Assembly: GCA_019653755.1 (NCBI GenBank)
Contig: BPCL01000001.1
Span: 62,001 to 126,000 of the forward strand
Reading direction: 5' to 3'
Length of the DNA: 64,000 bases
From: Woeseia sp.
Lineage (GTDB): Bacteria > Pseudomonadota > Gammaproteobacteria > Steroidobacterales > UBA11654
Shown here in pieces: positions 47,012 through 57,274 of this stretch. The translations under genes were made by a program, and so were the position numbers. The notes beneath the pieces were generated by a model. The model saw only the letters and a list, made by a program, of their open reading frames with translations. It made no database searches and was not told where the DNA came from. The first letter of the stretch is position 1; each line of letters starts with the position of its first letter.

Positions 47012-47641
47012 ATGAAAGATCTTATTAAAAAACATCGTGATAAGTTAAAGCCAATTGCATGGGTATTGCTACTGCTTGGCATTTTGAAAATCTCTGCATA
47101 TCCCGTAGTTAACTCATTAGTTGCTTTAATTGGTTACATCTTAATGGTTGGTTCTATCTTGGAAGGTGAAGACTCCAAGAGAAATAAAATAAAAAATATT
47201 CTCGAAACACTCGCATGGGTATTGCTGCTAATTGGAATTATAATAACAAGCTCACCTCTAAGAATAAGTGCATCTGTTGTTGGAGCCATATTAATAGTTT
47301 GCTCTATTTTGGTAGGTGGGTACTCCATGAAAATTATTGAGCCATTAACCTCTACTTGGAAACGTGCTATTTGGTCCGTAGTCTTTCTGATTGTCCTAAA
47401 TGGTATTCTTATGGAGTGGACTGCCATCAATTTTAGTACTCAACCTCACCAAACAGGTTGGGAATTTGTGGGGATGATAATGCTAGCAGGTGTAATAATT
47501 CCAAGTTCCTTGTTCGTAACTAGTTTTATTGGACTGTGGTTTGAAAAAATCAAAATCAAACTGTTTTTTTGGATTGCAGTTCTAATCCTTCTAGGGTGGG
47601 TAGGTACAATTTGGATTAACAGTTCAAGTTCATGGTCTTAA
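47012..47641 (+). CDS. membrane protein with an internal duplication, unknown function
   Basis: A 209-residue protein with about seven hydrophobic segments. The first half holds two copies of the same hairpin: PIAWVLLLLGILKISAYPVV with GYILMVGSILEG, and TLAWVLLLIGIIITSSPLRI with GAILIVCSILVGG, about 53 residues apart. The C-terminal half has three further helices. I do not recognise a family. Preceded by AGGGAGG 20 bases before the ATG. Confidence 0.65.
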   Translation: MKDLIKKHRDKLKPIAWVLLLLGILKISAYPVVNSLVALIGYILMVGSILEGEDSKRNKIKNILETLAWVLLLIGIIITSSPLRISASVVGAILIVCSILVGGYSMKIIEPLTSTWKRAIWSVVFLIVLNGILMEWTAINFSTQPHQTGWEFVGMIMLAGVIIPSSLFVTSFIGLWFEKIKIKLFFWIAVLILLGWVGTIWINSSSSWS

Positions 47642-47686
47642 AACCATCCACCAGCATTAACAATTTGTGATTGCTTGACAGGGGAC

Positions 47687-48489
47687 TTATAAAGCTCTTA
47701 TTTTTGCGAATAAAGTTTTGGTGTTTGTTCTCGTTATCGAAGAGAGCTCAGAAAGGCTAATCTCCATAAGACTGGCTAATTCTTTAGCAATATAACCTAA
47801 AAATTGTGGTTCATTTCTTCTAGTGTTTAATGATTTAGACAACGATTTTGGCATTAAATACGGGGAATCTGTTTCAATCAAGAGTCGATCTTTTGGGATA
47901 TAGTTGATAGCCCCTAGAAGTTCAGAGTTTTCGGCGACTATCGCATAACCATCCGGTGACACCATATATAGCCCCTAAATCAAGATAAGATTCCATTTGT
48001 TCTTTAGTGCCTGTGAAGCAGTGTGCAACTCCTTTGAGTTCTTTTGGGTCATAGTCTTTAATCATGCCAAGGAATCATCATGAGCGTCTCTTTGATGCAA
48101 GAATAGAGGGAGATCTACTTATGTGCTAGTTCTAAATGACCTTTGAAGATCTTTCTTTGTTCTTCTTTCGATGAAAAGTTCCTAAAATAATCTAAGCCGC
48201 ATTCACCGATAGCCACAACTTCATCATTGTTTAATATCGCTATTAGATCATCTTTGAAGTTCTCGGATGCTTTGCTGGCATTGTGTGGATGTATTCCTGC
48301 GGTCGCCCAAATCTTGCCCTTGTAAGATCTCGCTAATTGAATGGATTTAAGGCTTTCATTAACAGAGCTGGATGTGACAATAATCTGCTCTATTCCATTT
48401 TTAAATGCATCCTTGATTACCGTATCTCTATCCTGATCAAAGCTTTGATCGGTTAGATTAGCGCCTATATCTATGAATGAATCTTGCAT
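47687..48489 (-). CDS. tatD: TatD family metal-dependent DNase/hydrolase, frameshifted as assembled
   Basis: About 265 residues of the TatD family (3'-5' exonuclease activity in E. coli TatD). N-terminal part: FIDIGANLTDQSFDQDRD, GIHPHNA and VAIGECGLDYFRN. Further frames give VDLPLFLHQRDAHDD, KGVAHCFTGTKEQMESYLDL then GAIYGVTGWLCD, and lastly RLLIETDSPYLMPKSL. All family metal-ligand segments are present. Breaks near 48117 (one A missing), 48077 (one T missing) and 47938 are small indels. Among TatD, YcfH and YjjV types, the EIGANLT-like start favours TatD itself. It is convergent with the membrane-protein gene and divergent from the TPR gene. Confidence 0.85.
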
Positions 48490-48554
48490 AAATTGATTTT
48501 TCAGTAAGTCTCCAAAGGATATTGTTACAATACATTTTTAAAAATAATACATTG

Positions 48555-49287
48555 ATGAAGGCTTTTCTAACAAAAATAATTCCAATTTTTCTTCTGATGA
48601 CTTTTTGCCATCAGTCAACGCTGATGATCACGAGAATGAAATTGTGATCAGTGCCTTAGAAAATTATTTAATCGAGAACCAAGACGCACTCATTGCTAAA
48701 CATCAAGAGCTTAGCAATCTCTTAAAAGAGCAGGATCAAAAACAACTGCAACTCGAAATTCTGTTTCATGAATTTTTAATTGCCGATATGTCTTCAAAAA
48801 AAGTGAAGAAAAATACAGTCGTTTATGCACCGAGAGCACAGAGAATATTTTAGATCAGGGTGATATTCAGTCTGAATTATACGCCATACTCTCTGCTTGT
48901 TTTGGCCTTAGTGCAGAAACTAATCTATTTAGAGCTGCCTCTCACGGGACAAAGTCAGGAAGGATGATCGAGAAAGCGCTTGAGCTCGATTCCAATAATT
49001 CTTTTAACAACATGATAAAAGGTGTCGGTGATTACACCAGACCAGCTTTTGCTGGAGGCAATAAATCAAGAGCAATTACCTACCTTAAAAAAGCCATTGA
49101 TTTATCTAAAAGTAATAACGATAGAGAATCGTCCTTGGTTATAGCCATTGCTTCTTTTCATCTTGCGAATATTGCTTTTCAGCAGAGAGAATTTGATATT
49201 TCTTCACAGTATCTTGAAAGATCCCTAGAGATAGCACCTGCCTATCAGAAGGCGAAAAACCTAAAAGCTAAATTAAGTCGAAACTAG
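48555..49287 (+). CDS. secreted TPR-like protein, frameshifted as assembled
   Basis: About 240 residues. ATG 48555 starts KAFLTKIIPIFLLMTF, a signal peptide. One T added near 48605 gives MTFLPSVNADDHENE, a good cleavage region. Helical repeats follow: ENYLIENQDALIAKHQELSN, then in a third frame (from about 48825) ILDQGDIQSELYAILSACFG, MIEKALELDSNNSFNNMIKG, and a clear TPR-like pair SRAITYLKKAIDL and LANIAFQQREFDISSQYLER. No family name can be given; it may be a periplasmic scaffolding protein. The 3' end overlaps convergent acnA by 15 bases. Confidence 0.6.
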
Positions 49288-51883
49288 ACCTCTGATGACA
49301 TACTGGAGGATGCCACCGTGTTGGAAATATTCCCATTCCTTAGGTGTGTCAATTCTTACAGTTACCTCAAAGGTGTGTGACTTATTATCTTTGCTTGAAA
49401 TGATGATTTTAGCTGTCTTATCACCCGGTTTGATGTCTTCTATACTGAATGACTTTAAAACCATTGATTGACAGAGATTCGGCATTTTCATTTGGTAAGA
49501 ATTCCAGGGGTAGAACACCCATCCCAATAAGATTAGATCTATGGATTCTTTCATAAGATTCAGCAATAACTGCTTTAACACCTAAGAGTGATACGCCTTT
49601 AGCGGCCCAGTCTCTTGAAGATCCAGTCCCGTATTCTTTTCCCGCAATGACAATTAAATCCGTTTCAGATTTTTGGAACTCTTCAGCGGCTTCAAATATC
49701 GAAATAGGCTCCTGATTCTCTTCCATCTGAGTCCATCCGCCTTCGGTTCCAGGAGCCAACTTATTCCTCAGTCTGATATTAGCAAAGGTTCCTCTCATCA
49801 TAACTTCATGATTGCCTCGCCTTGATCCGTATGAATTAAAACTCTTTCTTTCTATACCTCTTTCCAAGAGATACTCACCAGCTGGAGATTTAGGATCAAT
49901 GTTACCGGCAGGTGATATATGATCTGTGGTAACTGAATCGCCAAGGAGAGCCAGCACTCTAGCGTTACTTACTGTACTCATCTTTGGTAGATCCAAGGTC
50001 ATAGAATCAAAGTAGGGTGGTTTTTTTATGTAGGTTGAATCGTTGTCCCATTCGTATATTTCACCCGTTGGAATTTCAAGTTGCTGCCAGACTGAGTCAC
50101 CTTTAAGTAAATCGTCATAGGCTTTCCTAAACATCTCAGGGTTTATGGTTGATGAGATAAGATTGTCAATTTCCTGTTTGCTTGGCCATATATCTTTTAA
50201 ATATATTTCCTCGCCATCATCAGAAATACCCAAGGGTTCTTTTTCTAGATTAACAAGCATCGATCCTGCAATAGCATAGGCAACGACAAGAGGAGGGGAT
50301 GCTAAGAAATTATGTTTAATTAAAGGATGTATCCTGCCTTCAAAATTACGATTACCGGATAAAACTGATGACGTGAAAAGTTGTTTTTCATTCACAGCTT
50401 TAGCTATATCCGGGTTTAATGGTCCTGAATTTCCTATGCAAGTGGTACATCCGTAACCAACTATGTTAAAGCCCATATTCTCAAGATCATCCAGTAAGCC
50501 AGTTTCTTCGAGGTATTTTGTAACCACTTTTGATCCTGGTGCAAGACTTGTTTTAACCCAGGGCCTAGTTTGAAGGCCTCTAGATCTTGCGTTTCTAGCC
50601 ACAAGCCCCGCAGCAATCATAACTGCTGGATTTGAGGTGTTGGTGCAACTGGTTATTGCAGCAATCAGTACTGATCCGTTTGATATTTCATCAATGGAGT
50701 TATCAGCCCCATTAATTTCTTGTTTTACTACCTCTGGGACCTGATTCAGGTTAATCCTGTCTTGAGGCCTTTTAGGCCCTGATAAGCAAGGTTCTACTGC
50801 GCTTAAATCTAACTCTATAACATCGGTGTAATCAGGCTCTTGCCCTTCTTTTCGCCAAAGGTTTTGAGCTTTCGAGTATTTTTCGACTAGCTCTACATGT
50901 GATGCAGATCTGCCAGATAATTTAAGATATCTTATGGTTTCTTCGTCTATTGGGAAAATAGCACAGGTGCTCCCAAATTCAGGCGCCATGTTACTTAAGG
51001 TTGCCCGGTCAGCGACGGGTAAATTCTTCAAACCGTCACCAAAAAACTCAACAAATTTGCCGACAACACCGTAATTTCTCGTAATTTCTGTAACCGTTAA
51101 TACAAGATCTGTCGCAGTCACGCCTTCTCTAAGTTGGCCGGAAACTTTAATACCAATAACATCAGGCAGAAGCATAGTAATTGGCTGTCCTAGCATGGCT
51201 GCTTCAGCTTCAATTCCACCGACACCCCATCCAAGGCAACCGATACCGTTGATCATCGTTGTATGAGAATCCGTGCCAACTAACGTGTCTGGATAGGCTA
51301 AAAGATTATCATTACTCTCTTTCGAGAAAATGACTCTACCTAAATACTCAACATTAACCTGATGAACGATACCTGTGTTAGGAGGCACAACTTGGAAGTT
51401 TGAGAAAGCTTCCTGCCCCCATCTTAAAAATTTATAACGTTCCTGATTTCTTTCAAATTCGACTTTGTTATTTTTTTCCAGAGCATCCTTAGAGCCAAAG
51501 TGATCAACTTGCACAGAATGGTCAATGACAAGTTCAGCAGGCGATAAGGGGTTAATTTGAGTCGCATCTCCCTTCATAGAGGCCACGGCATCTCTCATTG
51601 CTGCTAGATCAACAACAGCCGGTACCCCAGTAAAATCTTGCAAGATCACGCGGCTTGGCGTGAATGAGATTTCTATAGCTTTACCTGATTTTGCATCCCA
51701 GTTGAGTATGGAATCAACGTCTTTTTCTCTAGTTTCATCCTCTAGACTGTGCCGAAGAGCATTTTCTAGAAGAATTTTATGGGAAAAGGGTATTTGATCT
51801 AGGTTATTTGTGTCTAATGATTTGAGATCTAGGTATTGATATTCCTTAGAGCCAACAGTTAATGATTGAATGTGTTTTGACAT
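49273..51883 (-). CDS. acnA: aconitate hydratase A, frameshifted as assembled
   Basis: [4Fe-4S] aconitase of the citric acid cycle, AcnA/IRP type, about 870 residues. Segments: RVILQDFTGVPAVVDLAAMR, DTLVGTDSHTTMINGIGCLG, VGGIEAEAAMLGQPI, the cluster Cys residues in ITSCTNTSNP and GYGCTTCIGNSGPL, and the C-terminal swivel domain with GDSVTTDHISPAGNI, SYGSRRGNHEVMMRG and GKEYGTGSSRDWAAKG. Near 49460 the frame changes: SLSINGFK continues as SFSIEDIKPG in another frame. One extra A in TTTTAAAG explains it. The TCA-cycle gene fumC lies 2.6 kb away. Confidence 0.95.
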
Positions 51884-51934
51884 TAGATATCCTTAATCCG
51901 GGCTTGATTGTATATGAATATCATAGAATTGTCT

Positions 51935-53041
51935 TTAGTCACTTGAATAAGATTCAGACATTATTTTTCCACCACCTAGACATTTACCTTCTTTGTAAAA
52001 GACCAAGTACTGTCCTTTTGTTATGGCCCATTGCGAATCATTAAACTCAACAATTACTCCATCGTTAAGAGTCTCAAAGGAGCATTTAGCATCATCTTGT
52101 CGGTACCTACTCTTGGCCTCACATTCAATAATTTCTCCATTTTTTATTGTTGCTGCTACTCCTTCGTCGAGCCAGTTCAATGAGCCCACAAAAACTTTCT
52201 TTTTCCATAGGAGCGCATGATCTCTGCCTTGTACAACTATTAATTTATTACTATTCATATCTTTATCAGCAACGTACCAGGGCTCCCCTGAATGATTTTT
52301 CATCCCACCTATACCGATATCTTTTCTTTGACCAATAGTGAAATAGGCTAAACCATCATGCTTGCCTAGAAATTCCCCATCTGTATTAACAATATCGCCT
52401 GGTTTTGGGGGAACAAATGTTTGAATAAACTCTTTAAACGGTCGTTCTCCTATAAAACAGATTCCTGTGCTGTCTGGCTTATCATGGTTTGGAAGCCCCT
52501 TTTTGTAAGCGTATTCCCTGACTTCTGATTTATTCATATCACCAATTGGGAAGAGAACCTTTGGGAGTATTTTTGAATCAATGGCGTGCAAGAAATAAGT
52601 TTGATCTTTGTTGTTATCAACACCCTTATGGAGCTCTTGTTTTCCATTATTTTGAAGGTTTCTTGCGTAATGACCTGTAGCAATCCTATTCCCTCCTAAA
52701 CGTTCAGCGTATTTAGCAAATCGATCGAACTTTATCATGCGATTGCATAAAACATCTGGGTTAGGAGTTAACCCTGTATTTAATTCATTTAATGCAGTAT
52801 CAAAAACTTCCTCTCTGTATTCTTTTGAAAAATTAACGTGATGCATGGTTATTCCTAATTCTTTACAGGCATCCATTGCATCTTGATGGTCTTGAGCTGC
52901 TGTGCAATAAGGCTCATCATCATTCCAATTGGTCATGTGCAAACCTTCAACATCAAAACCTTGTTCTATTAGAATTGATGCTGTTACGGCAGAATCCACC
53001 CCTCCCGACATACCGACTATAATTAAATCTTTTTGGCTAAT
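51935..53041 (-). CDS. mnmA: tRNA-specific 2-thiouridylase MnmA, apparent ATT start
   Basis: Makes 2-thiouridine at position 34 of Lys, Glu and Gln tRNAs, using ATP and sulfur relayed from IscS. Seen: PP-loop SGGVDSAVTA, GLHMTNW, the nucleophile Cys in GLTPNPDVLCNRMIKFDRF, ATGHYAR, KDQTYFLHAI, and the persulfide Cys in DSTGICFIGERPF. The first ATG (53011) is inside the conserved GMSGGVDS, which would remove the first beta strand. The strand KDLIIVG is encoded just upstream, and the only start-like codon before the in-frame TAA (about 53070) is ATT at 53041, giving SQKDLIIVGMSGG. I therefore start at 53041. It would overlap purB by 19 bases. Confidence 0.93.
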   Translation of the reverse strand: MSQKDLIIVGMSGGVDSAVTASILIEQGFDVEGLHMTNWNDDEPYCTAAQDHQDAMDACKELGITMHHVNFSKEYREEVFDTALNELNTGLTPNPDVLCNRMIKFDRFAKYAERLGGNRIATGHYARNLQNNGKQELHKGVDNNKDQTYFLHAIDSKILPKVLFPIGDMNKSEVREYAYKKGLPNHDKPDSTGICFIGERPFKEFIQTFVPPKPGDIVNTDGEFLGKHDGLAYFTIGQRKDIGIGGMKNHSGEPWYVADKDMNSNKLIVVQGRDHALLWKKKVFVGSLNWLDEGVAATIKNGEIIECEAKSRYRQDDAKCSFETLNDGVIVEFNDSQWAITKGQYLVFYKEGKCLGGGKIMSESYSSD

Positions 53042-54397
53042 TTTGAGGCAACCCCAGTATAGTTTTTAGGTGAAAGGTCTTTGAGTTCATTTTTTACTGA
53101 ATCACTTACTTCCAGAGAATCAATAAAAGTTATTAGTGTGTCTTTATCGAGAGTTCTGCCTCTTGTGAGTTTCTTTAAGTGTTCATAAGCATCTTCAATT
53201 TGCTCTCGTCTCAATATGGTTTGGATGGCTTCTGCTAATATTTCCTGATTCTTATCTAAATCATCATTTAGCATCTCTTTATCAATTTTTATCTTATTGA
53301 GGCCTTTTATTAGGGATTGATTGGCAATTGACATATAGGCAAATGCCGATCCTATATTTCGCTGTGCCGTTGAATCACTTAAATCTCTTTGAAGTCTTGA
53401 TATCACTAATTTTGAAGCAAGATGATCCAGAATTGAATTGGCTAAACCTAGGTTACCCTCGGCGTTTTCGAAGTCAATTGGGTTTACTTTATGCGGCATC
53501 GTGGAAGATCCAACCTCTGATGATTTAATGGTTTGTTTAAAATAACCCCAAGAGATATAGGTCCATATGTCTTTGCTTAAGTCTAGACAGATATTGTTAA
53601 TTCTTATCAGGGCATGAAATAGTTCTGCCATCCAATCATGAGGCTCAATCTGTGTGGTGTATGGGTTATTGGCTAATTCTAAGCTTTCAATAAATGCTGA
53701 GCTTAAGTCAATCCAGTTTATTTCAGGATAGGCAATTTTATGGGCATTAAAGTTACCAACAGCACCGTTCATCTTTCCCTCTATATTCTATACCCTCTAA
53801 TGTACTTATCTGCTGATCAAGACGAGATACAAAATTAGCAAGTTCTTTGCCCATGGTTGTGGGACTGGCAGCTTGTCCATGCGTTCGAGATAGCATTACA
53901 TCTTCTGCCCATTGATGAGAATAATCTCTCAGTGTATCTCTCAATAGGTTTAATTCTTTATATTGAGACTTGCAGGCGTCTTTTAACATGATTGCATAGG
54001 AAATATTGTTTATGTCTTCTGAGGTACAGGCAAAATGAATAAACGGTATTAAGTCTTTTCCACCTGATAGATTACTAAGTTTCTCTTGGAGGAAATATTC
54101 CACCGCCTTTACATCATGATTGGTTTCTTTCTCAATGGATTTAATGGTTTTAGCATCATCGATTGAAAATTGAGTAATGATTTCATCGAGTTGTCTCTTT
54201 AAATCATCTGATAATGTTGGAATTTGGTTCAGGTCATTATTCTCTGAAAGAAACACTAACCATCTTATTTCCGTTAGCACTCGGTAGCGCATGAGCGCTG
54301 ACTCACTAAAGTATTCTCTCAAGTGTGCAGTTTTTTCTATATATCTGCCGTCAATAGGAGAAATTGTTTGTAGCTGATCGTCGTTCATTTCAACCAC
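53023..54397 (-). CDS. purB: adenylosuccinate lyase, frameshifted as assembled
   Basis: Two steps of purine synthesis (SAICAR to AICAR, and adenylosuccinate to AMP). About 457 residues. Segments: LQTISPIDGRYIEKTAHLRE, EKETNHDVKAVEYFL, IHFACTSEDINNISYA, LSRTHGQAASPTTMGKELAN, then in the second frame GAVGNFNAH, the signature SSTMPHKVNPIDFENAEGN, and NYTGVASKLAKKI at the end. The frames join near 53777: one extra base in GGGAAAGATG gives RGKMNGAVGN. As in other gammaproteobacteria, purB lies beside mnmA. Divergent from fumC. Confidence 0.95.
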
Positions 54398-54484
54398 CTA
54401 TATTCTTAAAATTGAATGATACACGAAAGTTTCTTCTGTGACTGCTATTCTCTGTGTATTATCATATATTCATAGGAGATAATT

Positions 54485-55861
54485 TTGGCTGATAAAGACT
54501 TTAGAATAGAAAAGGACAGCATGGGCGAACTCAAAGTTCCAGCTGATAAAAAATGGGGTGCTCAAACACAAAGAGCAGTTGAGAACTTCCAAATAAGCGG
54601 TTACATGATGCCAGAACAATATATTAAAGCTCTGGCACTCTTAAAATGGTCACTCGCATCAGCTAATTCTGAATTAGATCTATTACCCTCTGAAAAAGCT
54701 GACGCTATAAAAGATATTGCCCTAAAGATTTCGGAAGGTGAATTTGCTGATCAGTTTCCTGTCGAAGTTTTTCAATCAGGCTCCGCAACCAGCACTAACA
54801 TGAATATGAACGAAGTTATTGCAAATCTTGGTTCGAATGACAATATTGAAATCCATCCTAATGATGATGTTAATCTTGGGCAAAGCAGTAATGATGTTAT
54901 TCCATCGGCGCTCTCCATATGTGTGGCAATTTACCTCCATGAACATATGATTCCAGCTGCAGCTCATCTAGAAAAAACAATTAATGAAAAAGCATCTACA
55001 CTAACTTCGGTCGTCAAGATGGGCCGCACCCATTTACAAGACGCAATGCCAATAACTATGGCACAGGAGCTGGGTGGTTGGTCGGCTTCAATCAGAGACT
55101 CAATAAAACAGTTTGAGAATGCGCTAGAAGAAATTCAGGAAATAGCAATAGGTGGAACTGCAGTTGGGACTGGAGTTAATACTCACCCTGATATTGGAAG
55201 AAGAGCATGCGAACTAATGAATAAGAGAACTGGACTTGATTTCAAACCTTCAAGTGATTTATTCCATGCTATAAGTTCCCAAGACAGATCCTTATTAGCT
55301 TCATCAGCTAACAGGAGCCTTGCAGTTGCTCTTACAAAGATTGCTAATGATCTTAGATGGATGGGAAGTGGTCCACTAGGCGGACTTGGTGAGATCACAT
55401 TGCCTGCTTTACAACCGGGAAGCAGTATAATGCCTGGCAAAGTTAATCCTGTTATACCAGAGTCTGTGTGTATGGTAGCTGCACAAGTTTTTGGACATGA
55501 TGCGACGGTTAGTCGAGCAGCTCAGTCTGGAAATTTCCAACTCAATTTGATGTTAAGTCTCATTGCTTATGATCTTATTGAATCAATGAAATTATTAACC
55601 AATTCATGTTATGCATTGGCAGATAAAGCTATTAAAGGATTTGAAGTTAATCTCGATAATATCAACGAAGTCTTAGGTAAGAATCCAATATTAGCCACAG
55701 CTCTTAACTCCAAGATTGGATATGAAGCAGGCGCCAAAATTGTAAAAAAAGCTTATCAAGAAAAACGATCGATTATCGATGTAGCACTTGAAGAAACAGA
55801 TCTTGACGAGAAAACCTTAAAAGATATTCTGGACCCTCTTAAGCTCACTCAAAACCGATAA
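54485..55861 (+). CDS. fumC: class II fumarate hydratase
   Basis: Oxygen-stable fumarase of the citric acid cycle, homotetrameric, 458 residues. Segments: KVPADKKWGAQTQRAVENFQ, SGSATSTNMNMNEVIAN, QSSNDVIPSALSI, GRTHLQDAMPITMAQELGG, GGTAVGTGVNTHPDIG and the signature GSSIMPGKVNPVIPES. The start is TTG at 54485, preceded by AGGAGA (54474-54479) with 5 bases between; no ATG fits. Intact in one frame. The Nudix gene follows 14 bases later. Confidence 0.95.
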   Translation: MADKDFRIEKDSMGELKVPADKKWGAQTQRAVENFQISGYMMPEQYIKALALLKWSLASANSELDLLPSEKADAIKDIALKISEGEFADQFPVEVFQSGSATSTNMNMNEVIANLGSNDNIEIHPNDDVNLGQSSNDVIPSALSICVAIYLHEHMIPAAAHLEKTINEKASTLTSVVKMGRTHLQDAMPITMAQELGGWSASIRDSIKQFENALEEIQEIAIGGTAVGTGVNTHPDIGRRACELMNKRTGLDFKPSSDLFHAISSQDRSLLASSANRSLAVALTKIANDLRWMGSGPLGGLGEITLPALQPGSSIMPGKVNPVIPESVCMVAAQVFGHDATVSRAAQSGNFQLNLMLSLIAYDLIESMKLLTNSCYALADKAIKGFEVNLDNINEVLGKNPILATALNSKIGYEAGAKIVKKAYQEKRSIIDVALEETDLDEKTLKDILDPLKLTQNR

Positions 55862-55875
55862 TAATTCTCTGTCTC

Positions 55876-56487
55876 ATGTTGAATAAGATAAGAGAGAGTT
55901 TTCAACATACACGACCTTCTGATGATCCTGTTTCTGAGGTAATGAATAGATTGCCAGAGCATATAGTTAAAGGTTATTTGCAAAATATAAAACTAAAGCA
56001 TGCGGGTGTTCTTTTGGGTCTTCAACAGTCCACTTCAGGAATGGATTTAATATTCACTAAGAGGACAACTAAACTTAAGAATCATGCGGGAGAGATTAGT
56101 TTTCCAGGGGGCTCTTTTGATCAAACACATGATAATAGCATTATAGAAACAGCGAAGAGAGAGGCTTATGAGGAGATAGGTTTGTCACAGCAATCATCAG
56201 AAATCATAGGATTTGTTCCTCCTCAAATCAGCTTAGGAACAGGATTTATAGTTACCCCAGTAATTGCTTTAATAACAAATGATTTTAAGCCTGTTGCAAA
56301 TGAAGATGAAGTAGAGGAAATTTTTCATGTGCCTATAGATTTTTTCATAGACCAGGCAAATCTTATGCACGAATATAAGATTTATGACCAAATAAAATGG
56401 TCTGTATATAGTTACACCTATAAGCAATATTATATTTGGGGTCTTACGGCACAAATCATAAGAAAATTTTGCAGTTCAATTCAATAA
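55876..56487 (+). CDS. Nudix hydrolase, CoA pyrophosphatase type
   Basis: A 203-residue Nudix protein. The Nudix box is GGSFDQTHDNSIIETAKREA then YEEIGL, and it is preceded by LKNHAGEISFPGG, the extra motif that marks CoA pyrophosphatases (NudL/UPF0035). It should split CoA into 3',5'-ADP and phosphopantetheine. Starts 14 bases after fumC and ends 12 bases before mazG. Confidence 0.88.
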   Translation: MLNKIRESFQHTRPSDDPVSEVMNRLPEHIVKGYLQNIKLKHAGVLLGLQQSTSGMDLIFTKRTTKLKNHAGEISFPGGSFDQTHDNSIIETAKREAYEEIGLSQQSSEIIGFVPPQISLGTGFIVTPVIALITNDFKPVANEDEVEEIFHVPIDFFIDQANLMHEYKIYDQIKWSVYSYTYKQYYIWGLTAQIIRKFCSSIQ

Positions 56488-56499
56488 CGGGAGGGAATT

Positions 56500-57270
56500 T
56501 TGAAAAAATTACACCAAATCACCTCTAGACTTAGAGACCCTGATAAGGGATGTCCCTGGGATAAGGAGCAAACATTTGAGTCTATTGCCCATTGTGCAAT
56601 AGAAGAGGCCTATGAGGTTGTTGAGGCAATAGAAAACAAGGACTATGACTCGCTTAAAGATGAATTGGGCGATTTATTGTTTCAAGTGACATTTCATTCG
56701 AGCATGGCAGAAGAAATGAATTTATTTACTTTCGATGATGTTGTTGATTCAATTTCTGAAAAATTAACTCAAAGACACCCACATGTGTTTGCAGACAAAT
56801 CAATAAAAGATGCTAAGACACAGACAGACAATTGGGAGCGTATTAAAATTGAGGAAAGAAAACAAAAGAAAGACATTAAAAGTGTTCTAGATGATGTAGG
56901 TTCAAATCAGCCTGCGTTAAATAGAGCCTATAAGATCGGTAAGAGGGCTCGTTCAGTTGGCTTTGATTGGAATGATGTCAGTGGTGTGATTAATAAAATT
57001 GAAGAAGAAATTGACGAACTTAAAGTGGCTATAACAGACGGAAATAAAACAGATATTGAAGAGGAGGCTGGCGATCTTTTATTTAGTGTGGTGAGTCTAT
57101 CAAGGCATACTTCAATTGACCCTGAAACCGCAATAAGAAAGGCTAATAGAAAGTTTGAACGACGTTTCAGAGCTATGGAACAATTGTTAAAACAATCTAA
57201 CAAGGAGTTTTCAAAGATGTCATCTAGAGAACTTGATGATTTATGGGAGCAGGTAAAAGCAACTGAATAG
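56500..57270 (+). CDS. mazG: nucleoside triphosphate pyrophosphohydrolase MazG
   Basis: Hydrolyses (d)NTPs and lowers ppGpp stress signalling in E. coli. It has 256 residues with two MazG folds. The first has CPWDKEQTFESIAHCAIEEA, YEVVEAI and LKDELGDLLFQVTFHSSMAE with the EExxE and ExxD metal ligands; the second has KIEEEIDELKVAI and IEEEAGDLLFSVVSLSR. Start TTG at 56500 behind GGGAGGG, 12 bases after the Nudix gene; uvrC starts 4 bases after its stop. Confidence 0.94.
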   Translation: MKKLHQITSRLRDPDKGCPWDKEQTFESIAHCAIEEAYEVVEAIENKDYDSLKDELGDLLFQVTFHSSMAEEMNLFTFDDVVDSISEKLTQRHPHVFADKSIKDAKTQTDNWERIKIEERKQKKDIKSVLDDVGSNQPALNRAYKIGKRARSVGFDWNDVSGVINKIEEEIDELKVAITDGNKTDIEEEAGDLLFSVVSLSRHTSIDPETAIRKANRKFERRFRAMEQLLKQSNKEFSKMSSRELDDLWEQVKATE

Positions 57271-57274
57271 TCTG

